The notes under the pieces were generated by a model that was given only the letters and a program-made list of their open reading frames with translations, was not told the DNA's origin and did not search any database. Positions 27,331 to 37,343 of a DNA stretch of 64,000 bases are shown here, piece after piece. The position numbers were made by a program, and so were the translations under genes. Position 1 is the first letter of the stretch. Each line of letters opens with the position of its first letter. Source of the stretch: Yersinia bercovieri ATCC 43970 (GTDB lineage: Bacteria; Pseudomonadota; Gammaproteobacteria; Enterobacterales; Enterobacteriaceae); the NCBI RefSeq assembly GCF_013282745.1, contig NZ_CP054044.1:1364001-1428000 (forward strand). The letters are read 5' to 3'.

Positions 27331-27357
27331 GAGGCGCTAGCTTTAGTTAGCGTCTCA
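27331..27357 (+). terminator. Stem-loop after dsbA, probable terminator
   Basis: GAGGCGCTAG pairs with TTAGCGTCTC (with a G-T pair), 11 bp after dsbA. The T-tract behind it is weak (ATTTACTTTTTT). Confidence 0.6.
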
Positions 27358-27917
27358 TTTACTTTTTTCTCTGTGTTGTACTGCGTCTCGCACAATTCTA
27401 TTTCTTTCTCTGCTGCAAAATCATCATATTATCTAAAGTAATAGCTGCGTGATTGAATACCGACTATCTATTTTTAAGGGTGTTACTTTCAATCCATTTA
27501 TCTATTTCTGTGATGGTTGAGTATAGATATTCGTGATGTAAAAATGCCAAAAAGCTTGCTGAGGCTAATAAAAAAAGATGTGAGATAATACACCCATAAG
27601 TAAAATTTATTTATCTTAAGCTCAAGACTAAATAAGTAATATCCACAATTTAGATAAAATAAAAATGACTGTAAAATAGAAAGGCATCAATCATAACTAC
27701 ATGATTATACTTAATTTAATTATTAATCCTGTAAAAGATGACAAATAAATATAATCTGCACATGCTTTTACTCACAAAGTTATCCACAGAAAGGATCTTC
27801 AAGATCTCTGAGCAAAATGCTCTCTTTCGCACAAGAATGGACGCTAAGATTCGTCTCTTGCCGCCAGCTATGGCATTCTTAGCGTCAGACCTTGCTGAAT
27901 AAAGATGAAGAAACTCT
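27358..27917 (+). promoter_or_regulatory. polA upstream region with a DnaA box and an inverted repeat
   Basis: A 560-bp AT-rich region with no supportable gene. Near its end are a perfect DnaA box TTATCCACA (27780-27788), a palindrome GATCTTCAAGATC (27794-27806) and an inverted repeat GACGCTAAGA/TCTTAGCGTC (27840-27849 and 27877-27886) that ends 31 bp before the polA ATG. The inverted repeat could fold in the polA leader. The function of each is inferred. Confidence 0.6.
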
Positions 27918-30716
27918 ATGGCCCAGATTGCAGAAAACCCATTGATCCTCGTTGACGGTTCCTCTTACCTCTATCGCGCATACCATGCCTTCCCACCGTT
28001 GACCAATGGCAGTGGTGAACCAACGGGCGCGATGTATGGCGTGTTGAACATGTTGCGCAGTCTGTTGCTGCAATATCGTCCCAGCCATGTTGCGGTCGTT
28101 TTTGATGCTAAAGGTAAAACATTCCGTGATGAGTTGTTCGCCGAATATAAGTCCCACCGTCCACCGATGCCCGATGATTTACGGTCGCAAATAGAACCGC
28201 TCCATCAAATGGTAAAGGCGATGGGATTGCCTTTATTGGTTGTTTCCGGGGTAGAAGCGGATGATGTTATTGGCACTCTGGCGCAAGAAGCAGAAAAAGC
28301 AGGTCATTCAGTATTAATTAGTACCGGTGATAAAGATATGGCGCAATTAGTTACGCCGAATATCACTCTTATTAATACAATGAACAATGCTATTTTAGGG
28401 CCACAGGAAGTGTGTGAAAAATATGGCGTTCCTCCTGAACTGATTATTGATTTTCTGGCCCTGATGGGGGATTCATCAGACAATATTCCTGGCGTCCCCG
28501 GTGTTGGTGAAAAGACAGCGCAGGCTTTATTGCAAGGCTTGGGTGGATTAGATTCGCTATTTAGTAATTTGGATAAAATACCCACGCTAACATTCCGTGG
28601 CGCTAAAACTATGTCTGCCAAATTAGAGCAGAATAAGGATGTCGCCTATCTCTCCTATAAGCTCGCCACCATCAAAACGGATGTCGAACTGGATGTGACT
28701 TGCGACGAGCTAACTGTCTCACCACCGGATGATGAGCAGCTGCATCAATTATTCAGCCGCTATGAATTCAAGCGCTGGTTAGCCGATGTCGAAGCGGGCA
28801 AATGGCTGGATGGCAAAAAAGAGCGGCCAACGGGGCAGACCAGTAATAAAGCCTTTGTGGCAGCAGAACCCGCTCCTGCGGCTGAAGTCACCGCCGTGCT
28901 ATCGCAAGAGAACTACCAGACTATTTTGGATGAGAAATCCTTAGCCGACTGGATCGAGCGCCTTAAAAAGTCGGAGGTGTTCGCGTTTGATACTGAAACC
29001 GACGGCCTCGATACCCTTAGCAGTAACTTAATTGGCCTCTCTTTCGCGGTCGCACCGGGTGAAGCGGCTTATCTGCCATTAGCACATGATTATCTGGATG
29101 CTCCCGCACAGCTTGATCGTGACTGGGTTCTCGCGACCCTAAAACCGCTACTGGAAGATGAAAAAGCCCTTAAAGTGGGGCAAAACCTCAAATTTGATCA
29201 AAGCATGTTGGCGCGTTATGGCATTGAGCTGCGCGGTATCGCATTCGATACCATGCTGGAATCTTATGTTTTAAACAGCGTTGCTGGTCGTCATGATATG
29301 GATAGCTTGGCGGAGCGTTACCTCAACCATAAAACCATCACCTTTGAAGAGATTGCCGGTAAAGGCAAAAATCAGCTGACATTCAACCAGATTGCGCTGG
29401 AGGAGGCGGGGCCTTATGCATCAGAAGATGCCGACGTCACCCTACAGCTGCATCTGGTGCTGTGGCCTAAGTTGCAGGAGAGTGAAGGTCTGAAGCGGGT
29501 ATTCCAAGAGATTGAGATGCCACTGCTGCCGATTTTGTCCCGCATTGAGCGCACCGGCGTATTAATTGACCAAAATATATTAGCTGCGCACTCAAAAGAG
29601 CTGACCATTCGCCTTGATGAGCTGGAAAAACAGGCCCATGAACTGGCGGAAGAGCCATTCAATCTGGCGTCACCTAAGCAGCTACAGGTGATTTTGTATG
29701 AAAAACAGAAACTGCCTATCTTGAAAAAAACGCCAGGCGGCGCGGCGTCGACTAACGAAGAAGTGCTGGCGGAGTTGGCGCTGGATTATCCTCTACCGAA
29801 AGTGATCCTCGAATATCGCGGCTTGGCGAAACTGAAAAGTACTTATACCGACAAGCTACCGCTGATGATTAACCCGGTTTCGGGCCGTGTCCATACCTCT
29901 TATCATCAGGCGGTGACGGCCACCGGGCGTCTCTCCTCCCGTGATCCTAACCTGCAAAACATACCGGTGCGAAATGAAGAAGGGCGTCGTATACGTCAGG
30001 CTTTTATTGCGCCGAAAGGTTACCGCATCATGGCGGCCGACTACTCACAGATTGAGCTACGCATCATGGCGCATCTGTCGCAGGATGAAGGGCTATTGGC
30101 TGCGTTTGCGGCGGGTAAAGATATTCATCGCGCTACAGCGGCAGAAGTCTTTGGTTTGCCATTGGAAAAAGTCACAACCGAACAGCGCCGTAGCGCCAAA
30201 GCAATTAACTTTGGCCTGATTTATGGCATGAGTGCCTTTGGTCTGGCACGGCAGCTGAACATTCCTCGTGGCGAGGCACAGCGTTACATGGATCTCTACT
30301 TTGAGCGCTATCCGGGTGTGCTGGAATATATGGAGCGCACGCGCAAACAAGCCGCTGACCAGGGCTACGTCACCACACTGGATGGCCGCCGTCTCTATCT
30401 ACCTGATATTCACTCGCGTAATGCCAACCGCCGTAAGGCGGCTGAACGTGAAGCGATCAACGCCCCCATGCAAGGCACTGCTGCGGATATTATTAAACGC
30501 GCGATGATTGCCGTGGATGCCTGGTTACAGCAAGAGTCTGAACCTTTGGTGCGGGTTATCATGCAGGTACACGATGAATTGGTATTTGAAGTGCACGAGA
30601 GTGTATTGGAAAGCGCTGAACAGAAAATCCGTGAGTTGATGGAACAGAGTATGCAACTGGCGGTGCCGCTGAAGGTTGACGTGGGGGTTGGCGACAACTG
30701 GGATCAAGCTCATTAG
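27918..30716 (+). CDS. polA: DNA polymerase I
   Basis: Okazaki-fragment processing and repair polymerase, 932 aa (E. coli 928). The N-terminal 5'-3' exonuclease spans about residues 1-290 ([25 protein letters not shown]). The 3'-5' proofreading domain follows with [11 protein letters not shown] near residue 355. The polymerase domain has motif [13 protein letters not shown], motif [17 protein letters not shown] and motif [10 protein letters not shown] near the C-terminus. All catalytic residues are present. Spot 42 RNA follows, as in E. coli. Confidence 0.98.
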   Translation: MAQIAENPLILVDGSSYLYRAYHAFPPLTNGSGEPTGAMYGVLNMLRSLLLQYRPSHVAVVFDAKGKTFRDELFAEYKSHRPPMPDDLRSQIEPLHQMVKAMGLPLLVVSGVEADDVIGTLAQEAEKAGHSVLISTGDKDMAQLVTPNITLINTMNNAILGPQEVCEKYGVPPELIIDFLALMGDSSDNIPGVPGVGEKTAQALLQGLGGLDSLFSNLDKIPTLTFRGAKTMSAKLEQNKDVAYLSYKLATIKTDVELDVTCDELTVSPPDDEQLHQLFSRYEFKRWLADVEAGKWLDGKKERPTGQTSNKAFVAAEPAPAAEVTAVLSQENYQTILDEKSLADWIERLKKSEVFAFDTETDGLDTLSSNLIGLSFAVAPGEAAYLPLAHDYLDAPAQLDRDWVLATLKPLLEDEKALKVGQNLKFDQSMLARYGIELRGIAFDTMLESYVLNSVAGRHDMDSLAERYLNHKTITFEEIAGKGKNQLTFNQIALEEAGPYASEDADVTLQLHLVLWPKLQESEGLKRVFQEIEMPLLPILSRIERTGVLIDQNILAAHSKELTIRLDELEKQAHELAEEPFNLASPKQLQVILYEKQKLPILKKTPGGAASTNEEVLAELALDYPLPKVILEYRGLAKLKSTYTDKLPLMINPVSGRVHTSYHQAVTATGRLSSRDPNLQNIPVRNEEGRRIRQAFIAPKGYRIMAADYSQIELRIMAHLSQDEGLLAAFAAGKDIHRATAAEVFGLPLEKVTTEQRRSAKAINFGLIYGMSAFGLARQLNIPRGEAQRYMDLYFERYPGVLEYMERTRKQAADQGYVTTLDGRRLYLPDIHSRNANRRKAAEREAINAPMQGTAADIIKRAMIAVDAWLQQESEPLVRVIMQVHDELVFEVHESVLESAEQKIRELMEQSMQLAVPLKVDVGVGDNWDQAH

Positions 30717-30874
30717 TTGTATGGGTAAGTGGCGATAAATAAAGCACTTTATGTAATTAAGCTACATTTAGTGCCGGTTATGGTGGGAATAGGTGCGCTG
30801 AATCGTGCCAATTTGTGTAACTATACAACAAAAAATTCTTTTGCCCTGCGAAAAAATGATGTAGAGTTACAGAT

Positions 30875-30982
30875 GTAGGGTACAGAGGTAAGATGTTCTA
30901 TCTTTCAGACCTTTTACTTCACGTAATCGGATTTGGCTATATATTAGCCGCCCCAGTCACTTGTTGACTGGGGCGTTTTTTA
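30875..30982 (+). ncRNA. spf: Spot 42 small RNA
   Basis: The sequence from GTAGGGTACAGAGGTAAG to the terminator GCCCCAGTCA...TGACTGGGGCGTTTTTT is almost the same as E. coli Spot 42 over about 108 nt; the variation is in the ATTTTAGCC loop and the terminator loop. It is a Hfq-dependent, CRP-repressed RNA that blocks translation of catabolic mRNAs. The polA-spf-engB order is conserved. Confidence 0.96.
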
Positions 30983-31077
30983 TTGGGATTTTGCCAGCGA
31001 AATGGGCACTTTTCGTCGTCTGAGCGGGGCGTATTCAGGGGAGATAACAGCCCTTACGGGCTGCGGTAGGTGGTTAA

Positions 31078-31731
31078 TTACTCACCTTGATCATCATGCT
31101 CGTCATCAATCATCACTTCTGGTGGGATCTCACTGAACCAGGTATCCAGTTTTTCCCGCAATTTATCGACGCCAATCTTTTTCAATGATGAGAAAGCTTC
31201 AACCTGAATATCGCCCATAAAGGGAATAATCGCTTCCCGCACCATATTCAATTGGGCCTTGCGAGCGCCTGATGCCAACTTATCTGCTTTGGTCAGTAAT
31301 AATAGTACCGGCGTGCCGACGGCCACTGCCCAGGTAATCATCTGCTGATCCAAATCTTTCAGCGGATGGCGAATATCCATCAACACAACCAATCCTTTCA
31401 GGCAGTTACGCTTTTGCAAATATTCGCCCAGTGCGCGCTGCCACTTGAGTTTCATCTCTTCTGGAACTTCGGCATAACCATAGCCCGGCAAGTCAACCAA
31501 GCGCACGCCATCGACTACTTCAAACAAGTTAATCAGCTGGGTACGGCCTGGGGTTTTACTGGTTCTAGCCAGACTTTTCTGGTTGGTTAACGTATTGAGT
31601 GCGCTCGATTTACCGGCATTTGAGCGGCCAGCAAATGCCACCTCAATACCTTCATCACGTGGCAGATGGCGGATATCCGGAGCACTGATGACGAAATGAG
31701 TCATGTGGTAGTTATAGTTTCTGATAGTCAA
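31078..31731 (-). CDS. engB: EngB (YihA/YsxC), ribosome-biogenesis GTPase
   Basis: Essential GTPase in 50S subunit assembly, 217 aa. The G motifs are in order: G1 GRSNAGKSS near residue 36, G2 KTPGRTQ, G3 DLPGYGY, G4 TKADK and G5 SSLKK. The frame starts with TTG at 31731, and the [12 protein letters not shown] start aligns with the E. coli N-terminus; GGAG lies about 10 bp upstream. An internal ATG at codon 10 would be the alternative. CsrC is upstream on the other strand. Confidence 0.95.
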   Translation of the reverse strand: MTIRNYNYHMTHFVISAPDIRHLPRDEGIEVAFAGRSNAGKSSALNTLTNQKSLARTSKTPGRTQLINLFEVVDGVRLVDLPGYGYAEVPEEMKLKWQRALGEYLQKRNCLKGLVVLMDIRHPLKDLDQQMITWAVAVGTPVLLLLTKADKLASGARKAQLNMVREAIIPFMGDIQVEAFSSLKKIGVDKLREKLDTWFSEIPPEVMIDDEHDDQGE

Positions 31732-31969
31732 AATTTGTCGTCTCCGTGAGAGATAGCTTACATGGAGCGATTATAACTGCATCACGACGAAAAAAGGGGG
31801 TTTATCTTCCACTGCTCTTTTCTGCACTTTCCCCGTGAAATTGCTATTTTTGTGAGTTGGCGGTCATTGTCGAGAAAATTAATAGCCTATCATTGAGCAA
31901 CTGTTAAGAAAAACTTCATTAAAGTCAGCTAATATCATTAACGGCTAATTTGTTTTTATAATTGTTTTT

Positions 31970-31998
31970 TTGAATAAAAACAAATAACTGTTTGTATT
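31970..31998 (+). promoter_or_regulatory. Predicted csrC promoter
   Basis: TTGAAT (31970-31975) and TGTATT (31993-31998) have a 17-bp spacer and would start the RNA near 32005. The upstream part of this engB-csrC gap (31732-31969) is AT-rich and shows no gene. Confidence 0.5.
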
Positions 31999-32004
31999 AC
32001 CCAT

Positions 32005-32303
32005 AGCGCGGGATGTGCTGGCAGGGAGCGAAATCACTTAGGATGAGTGGCCTATGCTTAAGGAACGTAATGGATATGCGATGAGCCAGGGATGATAATG
32101 TAGCTCAGGTAAAAGGATGTTTAGGGACACAGGCCGGAGTGCCGGGTGAGTCACCTTCAGGGCTGAAGGGACAGTAGGGATGGCGTATTGCAGGATGGAG
32201 AAACCGGGACGTTATGTAAGTGCAGGGAGTGCGCTGTAAGGATATCCTTCCGCAGAAGGTGCGAAAAAAGGCGACAGGTTAATCTGCCGCCTTTTTTCTT
32301 TGT
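32005..32303 (+). ncRNA. csrC: CsrC, CsrA-sequestering small RNA
   Basis: About 300 nt with some 15 GGA motifs (such as AGGGA, AGGAT), the CsrA-binding signature, many of them likely in hairpin loops. It ends in a strong terminator, AAAAAAGGCGACAG and CTGCCGCCTTTTTT, nearly the same as that of E. coli csrC. The position between engB and yihI is that of csrC. It titrates CsrA and so relieves CsrA repression of target mRNAs. The 5' end is estimated from a promoter guess. Confidence 0.88.
32264..32297 (+). terminator. csrC terminator
   Basis: The arms AAAAAAGGCGACAG and CTGCCGCCTTTTTT pair with one mismatch and leave a T-run. Confidence 0.9.
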
Positions 32304-32332
32304 CCGCTTTCTGCTAGATTCCGGCCCAATCC

Positions 32333-32364
32333 TATACCCAATAAATTTTAAGATGACGGGTATA
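32333..32364. repeat. Short palindromic relic, possible end fragment of a YPAL-type element
   Basis: TATACCC (32333-32339) and GGGTATA (32358-32364) flank 18 bp. Outer sequences of this type surround larger Yersinia palindromes, so it may be a deletion product. It precedes yihI. Confidence 0.35.
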
Positions 32365-32402
32365 TACTAATCCGATCCCATACTCATTTAAGAGCACAGG
32401 TT

Positions 32403-32960
32403 ATGAAGCAGCCAACTAAAGCACCACGCGCAGCCCCGAAAGGCACCGTAACACCAAAGCGCATTAAAAAGACCCGTGTAGAGCTGGATATCGAAGCTCG
32501 CGAACGTAAACGTCAGAAAAAACATAGCGGCAACCGCTCCGGCGCGAGAAGTAATGTTGAGGGCAGCAATAAGAAGGGCCAGACCCCAGTGCAGGAGAAA
32601 GATCCGCGCTTTGGCAGTAAAGTGCCTGTGCCGCTGGTGGTTGAGAGCAAAGCTAAAGCCAAGCCAACCACTAAACCGGTGGTTAAAGCTGAAGCTAAGC
32701 CACGTCTGACACCGGAAGAGGAGCTTTCCAAGCTGGAAAATGATGAGCGTCTGGATGCATTGCTGGATAGGCTCGATAACGACGAAGTATTGAGCAAAGA
32801 AGATCAGGCTTACGTTGATCTGACATTAGACCGCATTGATGCCCTGATGGAGCAGTTGGGTATTGAATTGGGCGACGATGAAGATGACGAAGAGAAAGAA
32901 GAGAAGCCGGAAGATATTCTGAAATTGCTGAAAGGCGGTAATCCCAAAGACGTATTTTAA
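32403..32960 (+). CDS. yihI: YihI, Der GTPase-activating protein
   Basis: Modulates the ribosome-assembly GTPase Der. The 185-aa protein (E. coli 169) has a very basic N-terminal half ([15 protein letters not shown], [15 protein letters not shown]) and an acidic C-terminal half with the LERLDxLLDRLD-type helix near residues 115-130, then an acidic tail [14 protein letters not shown]. The low-complexity linker in the middle ([18 protein letters not shown]) explains the extra length. Confidence 0.92.
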   Translation: MKQPTKAPRAAPKGTVTPKRIKKTRVELDIEARERKRQKKHSGNRSGARSNVEGSNKKGQTPVQEKDPRFGSKVPVPLVVESKAKAKPTTKPVVKAEAKPRLTPEEELSKLENDERLDALLDRLDNDEVLSKEDQAYVDLTLDRIDALMEQLGIELGDDEDDEEKEEKPEDILKLLKGGNPKDVF

Positions 32961-32963
32961 GTT

Positions 32964-33140
32964 ATGCAGTGGGTCATCCCAATAATAGCCCTACTACTGA
33001 CGTGTTATCTATTGTGGTTATTGGGTAAACTATGGCGGCTGTCGCAACGGCGATCACGGTTGCGCAGCGCTACTGCGGCCAGACAACGAAAACATCTGCC
33101 CTCTAACCGGCCCGGTAGGCGCAAATATCGGAAGGAGTGA
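32964..33140 (+). CDS. Small membrane-anchored protein of unknown function (58 aa)
   Basis: An open frame of 58 codons from ATG 32964 to TGA 33138, squeezed between yihI (3-bp gap) and hemN. The protein starts MQWVIPIIALLLTCYLLWLLG, one membrane helix, and continues with a strongly basic cytoplasmic tail (RLSQRRSRLRSATAARQRK). The tight packing in the yihI-hemN gap and a stop codon embedded in the hemN ribosome-binding region suggest a real coupled gene. The layout recalls the N-terminus of DUF2489 proteins, which often follow yihI in other gamma-proteobacteria, so a shortened homologue is possible. I do not recognise it firmly. Confidence 0.6.
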   Translation: MQWVIPIIALLLTCYLLWLLGKLWRLSQRRSRLRSATAARQRKHLPSNRPGRRKYRKE

Positions 33141-33142
33141 AC

Positions 33143-34531
33143 ATGTCTGAGCACGCGATATCTGAAAGCACCATAGTTTGGGATCTGTCCCTGATTCAAA
33201 AATATAATTATTCAGGGCCGCGCTACACCTCGTACCCCACCGCCCTTGAGTTCAGTGAAGGTTATAACGAAGCTGCTTTTCAGCGGGCGGTGCAGCGCTA
33301 CCCGCAGCGGCCTTTATCACTGTATGTGCATATTCCGTTTTGCCATAAGCTCTGTTACTTCTGCGGCTGCAATAAGCTGGTGACGCGCCAGCAACATAAA
33401 GCTGATGAATATCTGGCGGTCTTGGAAAAAGAGATCCGCCAGCGTGCGGCGCTGTTCGCTGGGCGTCAGGTTAGCCAGATGCACTGGGGCGGCGGTACGC
33501 CCACCTACCTGAATAAAACGCAAATTACCCACCTGATGAATCTGCTGCGTGAAAACTTTGATTTCCTGCCCGATGCGGAGCAGTCGATTGAAGTAGACCC
33601 ACGGGAAATTGAACTGGATGTGCTTGATCACCTACGTGCGGAGGGCTTTAACCGCCTGAGCATGGGGGTGCAGGATTTCAATAAAGAGGTTCAACGGCTG
33701 GTTAATCGTGAGCAAGATGAAGATTTTATCTTCGCCTTGATTGCGCGCGCGAAAGCCCTCGGTTTTAACTCCACCAATATCGATCTGATTTATGGTCTGC
33801 CCAAGCAGACGCCGGAAAGCTTTGCTTTTACCCTCAAACGGGTAGCTGAGCTAAATCCTGACCGTTTGAGCGTCTTTAATTACGCCCACTTGCCGAGCCT
33901 GTTTGCCGCGCAGCGCAAAATCAAAGATGCGGATTTGCCCAGTGCCGAGCAACGGCTGGATATTTTGCAGCACACCATCAGTTTCCTAACCGAATCCGGT
34001 TATCAGTTTATTGGCATGGATCACTTCGCCCGCCCTGATGATGAGTTAGCGGTTGCGCAGCGGGAAGGGACACTACACCGTAATTTCCAGGGCTATACCA
34101 CCCAAGGCGAGAGTGATCTACTGGGTTTAGGGGTTTCGGCGATCAGCATGTTGGGTGACAGCTATGCGCAGAACGAAAAAGATCTGAAAACCTACTATGC
34201 CTGCGTGGAACAGCGGGGCAATGCGCTGTGGCGTGGTCTGACAATGACCGACGATGATTGCCTGCGCCGTGATGTGATTAAAACGCTGATTTGTCATTTC
34301 CAAATCAATTATCAGCCGATTGAGCAACAGTACGGGATTCATTTTGCGGATTATTTTGCCGAGGATTTTGAACTGCTGGCCCCCTTTGAGCAAGATGGGC
34401 TGGTGGAGCGGGATGAAAAGGGCATTCGTGTGACGCCGCGTGGGCGCTTACTCATTCGTAATATCTGTATGTGCTTCGATATCTATTTACGTAAACAGGC
34501 GCGCAGACAGCAGTTCTCCCGCGTGATCTGA
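33143..34531 (+). CDS. hemN: HemN, oxygen-independent coproporphyrinogen III oxidase
   Basis: Radical-SAM enzyme that decarboxylates coproporphyrinogen III in anaerobic haem synthesis. The 4Fe-4S cluster motif is CHKLCYFCGC near residue 60; HWGGGTPTYL and the SMGVQDFN blocks follow. The ATG at 33143 lies behind GGAG and gives 462 aa; an in-frame GTG at 33137 overlaps the upstream small ORF and is less likely. C-terminus QQFSRVI equals that of E. coli. Confidence 0.97.
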   Translation: MSEHAISESTIVWDLSLIQKYNYSGPRYTSYPTALEFSEGYNEAAFQRAVQRYPQRPLSLYVHIPFCHKLCYFCGCNKLVTRQQHKADEYLAVLEKEIRQRAALFAGRQVSQMHWGGGTPTYLNKTQITHLMNLLRENFDFLPDAEQSIEVDPREIELDVLDHLRAEGFNRLSMGVQDFNKEVQRLVNREQDEDFIFALIARAKALGFNSTNIDLIYGLPKQTPESFAFTLKRVAELNPDRLSVFNYAHLPSLFAAQRKIKDADLPSAEQRLDILQHTISFLTESGYQFIGMDHFARPDDELAVAQREGTLHRNFQGYTTQGESDLLGLGVSAISMLGDSYAQNEKDLKTYYACVEQRGNALWRGLTMTDDDCLRRDVIKTLICHFQINYQPIEQQYGIHFADYFAEDFELLAPFEQDGLVERDEKGIRVTPRGRLLIRNICMCFDIYLRKQARRQQFSRVI

Positions 34532-34585
34532 TGATGTCACCCTCAGCGATGAGGGTGACTTTCAGGTCAGCACTATGTTGCCCCG

Positions 34586-35998
34586 CTACTCCATTCCCAA
34601 CTCTTTCAGCTTGCGCGTTAAGGTATTGCGACCCCAGCCCAGCAAGCGTGCTGCTTCCTGTTTGTGGCCTTGGGTGTGGCGCAAGGCAGTGGTTAACAGT
34701 GTCCGCTCCATCTCTGGCTGCGCTTCAGACAACAGATCCTGATGGCCGGAACGCAATGCCCGATCCGCCCATTGCGCCAGCAGTGTTGACCAGTTATCCG
34801 GTGTCCGCTGACCTGTCGCATCCGGCGTGCTGGTTTCAAACAGCTCAGAAGGGAGATCCTGCACCAGCACCTCCTGCCCTGCCGCCATCACGGTGAGCCA
34901 GCGACAGGTGTTCTCCAGTTGGCGCACGTTACCCTGCCAAGGCAGGCGAGTGAGCGCCACTTCTGTATCAGGATGCAGGTTCTTGGCTTCGACCCCCAAC
35001 TCTTTGGCGGCCACTTGCAAGAAGTAGCGAGCCAGACGCGGAATATCTTCACGGCGTTCACGCAGTGGCGGTAAATGCACTCGAATCACGTTCAGACGAT
35101 GAAATAGATCCTCGCGGAACTTCCCCTCCTGAACGCGCAGCTCCAGGTTCTGGTGGGTTGCGGCAATAATGCGCACATCCACTTTGACCGGTGCATAGCC
35201 GCCGACCCGATAGAACTGACCATCAGCCAGCACGCGCAGCAGGCGAGTTTGTACATCCAGCGGCATATCACCAATTTCATCTAAAAACAGTGTGCCGCCA
35301 TCGGCTTGCTCAAAGCGGCCCTGGCGCACCTGATTGGCACCGGTAAACGCGCCTTTCTCATGGCCAAACAGCTCCGACTCAATCAAATCTTTCGGGATAG
35401 CCGCCATATTTAGCGCAATAAAGGGCGCTTTAGCGCGCGGGCTATGGCGGTGCAGTGCATGGGCCACCAACTCTTTACCAGTACCCGACTCACCATTGAT
35501 CAGCACACTGATCGAGGAGCGAGATAAGCGGCCAATGATGCGGAAAACATCCTGCATCGCTGGGGCTTCGCCAATAATATCTGCGGTTGGACCGCTGGCC
35601 GGCTGACTGCGTGGCGGTTGTTGCTGCTCCTGATAATGGCTGATCGCGCGCTCAACCAGCGCGACAGCTTCATCGATATCAAAGGGCTTGGGCAGATAAT
35701 CAAATGCCCCTTGCTGATAAGCACTGACCGCTGCATCTAAATCAGAGTGTGCCGTCATTATGATGACCGGGAGCATCGGATGGCGCTGCTTAATCTGTTT
35801 CAGCAGTGCTAATCCATCCATGCCGGGCATACGAATATCTGATAACAACACATCTGGGGTTTGCGTCGCCAATGCATCCAACACCTGATTACCGCTATCG
35901 AATGTTGCGCAGTTTAGACCTGCCCCAGTCAGTGCGCGTTCAAGCACCCAGCGGATGGAGCTATCGTCATCGACGATCCAGACTATCCCTCGTTGCAT
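34586..35998 (-). CDS. glnG: GlnG (NtrC), nitrogen response regulator
   Basis: Sigma-54 enhancer-binding activator of nitrogen-limitation genes, about 470 aa. The receiver domain has phospho-acceptor Asp54 (LLSDIRMPG). The AAA+ domain has GESGTGKE and the sigma-54 contact loop GAFTGA, and the C-terminal Fis-type helix-turn-helix is [15 protein letters not shown]. The frame is open for 47 codons further upstream, but [14 protein letters not shown] is the family start, so I place the ATG at 35998. It is last in glnA-glnL-glnG, 7 bp after glnL. Confidence 0.97.
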   Translation of the reverse strand: MQRGIVWIVDDDSSIRWVLERALTGAGLNCATFDSGNQVLDALATQTPDVLLSDIRMPGMDGLALLKQIKQRHPMLPVIIMTAHSDLDAAVSAYQQGAFDYLPKPFDIDEAVALVERAISHYQEQQQPPRSQPASGPTADIIGEAPAMQDVFRIIGRLSRSSISVLINGESGTGKELVAHALHRHSPRAKAPFIALNMAAIPKDLIESELFGHEKGAFTGANQVRQGRFEQADGGTLFLDEIGDMPLDVQTRLLRVLADGQFYRVGGYAPVKVDVRIIAATHQNLELRVQEGKFREDLFHRLNVIRVHLPPLRERREDIPRLARYFLQVAAKELGVEAKNLHPDTEVALTRLPWQGNVRQLENTCRWLTVMAAGQEVLVQDLPSELFETSTPDATGQRTPDNWSTLLAQWADRALRSGHQDLLSEAQPEMERTLLTTALRHTQGHKQEAARLLGWGRNTLTRKLKELGME

Positions 35999-36005
35999 AG
36001 AAACC

Positions 36006-37055
36006 TCACTGGCGAATAGGCAGGTAAACCGAGAATTCGGTGTGTCCCGGCCAACTGTTAAATTCAATTTTACCCGAATGCTGATCGATAAGATTGCGGG
36101 CAATAGATAAGCCAAGGCCAGTACCACCTTCGCGGCCACTTACCATCGGATAGAACACCGTATCTTGTAATTGCGTGGGGATACCGGGGCCGTCATCTTC
36201 AATATCAATTCGCGCTGCTAACCGGTAGCGCATACCATGGAGAGTGACCTGAAATGCGGTTCGGGTACGCAACGTAATAGTGCCGCCGGCTTCACCTAGC
36301 GCTTGTAATGCATTGCGGGTGATATTGAGCAGCACTTGTTCAATTTGGTCGGGATCATGGGCCAGCTCGGGTAAACTCGGATCATAGTCGCGAATTAACG
36401 TCACGTTATCCGGCTTTTCCAGCGAGACTAACTGACAGACCCGTTCAGCAACCTGATGGATACTTTGCGTCACATGTTGGCCAGGTCGTTGTGGGCCTAA
36501 TAAGCGGTCAACCAAATTTCGCAAGCGGTCAGCCTGTTCGATGATCACTTTGGTGTACTCCAGCAAGGCCGGATCAGGCAGTGCTTTTGACAATAATTGC
36601 GCCGCCCCCCGTAAACCGCCCAACGGATTTTTAATTTCGTGAGCCAGCCCTCGCACCAGATCACGGGCGGCAACTTGTTGAGCATGCTGCAATTGTTCTT
36701 GGCTTAACCGGCGCTGATTATCCATTGGTGCCATTTCCAGCAGGATAAAACCCTCCGGCAGCGCTTGTGCTGTCAGTGACAAAATATGCGCGCGACCATC
36801 AACCACTAACGTCACTTCGTTATCGGTAAAACCCTGCCCGGCCGTCAGACTTTCCCGCATCAAGGTGATATTCAGGGAAAAATAGCCTAATAATTCGGGT
36901 AGTGGTGTACCAAAAAGTTTACGGGAGCTTTGCGCCAGCAGTTGTTGCGCCGCGGGATTGGCATAATGAATCGCCAGAGAGTCATCTAATAGCAGAATGC
37001 TATTAATGAGAGAATTGAGGATCTGCCCAGCATCGGGCAGCGTGCCTGTTGCCAT
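36006..37055 (-). CDS. glnL: GlnL (NtrB), nitrogen sensor histidine kinase/phosphatase
   Basis: Controls NtrC phosphorylation in answer to PII. It has an N-terminal PAS domain, the phospho-histidine region [16 protein letters not shown] near residue 139, and ATPase boxes DDGPGIP and [16 protein letters not shown]. Length is 349 aa from the ATG at 37055 with AGGAG upstream; the longer frame to 37103 has no family support. It is cytoplasmic, with no membrane segments. Confidence 0.97.
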   Translation of the reverse strand: MATGTLPDAGQILNSLINSILLLDDSLAIHYANPAAQQLLAQSSRKLFGTPLPELLGYFSLNITLMRESLTAGQGFTDNEVTLVVDGRAHILSLTAQALPEGFILLEMAPMDNQRRLSQEQLQHAQQVAARDLVRGLAHEIKNPLGGLRGAAQLLSKALPDPALLEYTKVIIEQADRLRNLVDRLLGPQRPGQHVTQSIHQVAERVCQLVSLEKPDNVTLIRDYDPSLPELAHDPDQIEQVLLNITRNALQALGEAGGTITLRTRTAFQVTLHGMRYRLAARIDIEDDGPGIPTQLQDTVFYPMVSGREGGTGLGLSIARNLIDQHSGKIEFNSWPGHTEFSVYLPIRQ

Positions 37056-37169
37056 TACGCAGACTCCTGCACATTGGGGGTGCATCAATACCTTTTTTAT
37101 CAAGATTCGCGACCTACCTGCGGACTCAATTACTTCGGGTATAATTTATTAGCTAATTAAGCGGCGGAG

Positions 37170-37193
37170 AAAAAAGCCCATCCGAAGATGGGC
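37170..37193 (-). terminator. Terminator/attenuator between glnA and glnL
   Basis: Read on the minus strand, GCCCATC and GATGGGC form the stem, followed by TTTTTT. It would stop most glnA transcripts before glnLG; E. coli has a similar internal terminator. Confidence 0.8.
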
Positions 37194-37223
37194 CAAAAGT
37201 TTCCACGGCAACAACCCGTCATC

Positions 37224-37324
37224 TTTCAAGTTGTAGGTGTGTTGGCTGCTCTCGCTCACCCGAATCACTTACTGGTGTAAGCTCATCGGGGTTCTCTTGT
37301 TTGCCGCCTTCCTACACCTTGAAA
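37224..37324. repeat. Yersinia palindromic element (YPAL-type), short copy
   Basis: A 101-bp element in the glnA-glnL gap with end repeats TTTCAAGTTGTAGG and CCTACACCTTGAAA (13 of 14 complementary). The centre CACCCGAATCACTTAC...GTAAGCTCATCGGGG is related in inverse orientation to the copy at 13689-13857. Confidence 0.7.
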
Positions 37325-37343
37325 TCTATTGGGTAAACTAAAA

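Noticed and set aside
35999..36139. N-terminal extension of glnG by 47 codons
   Set aside because: It overlaps the 3' end of glnL out of frame, and NtrC proteins start at MQRGIVW.
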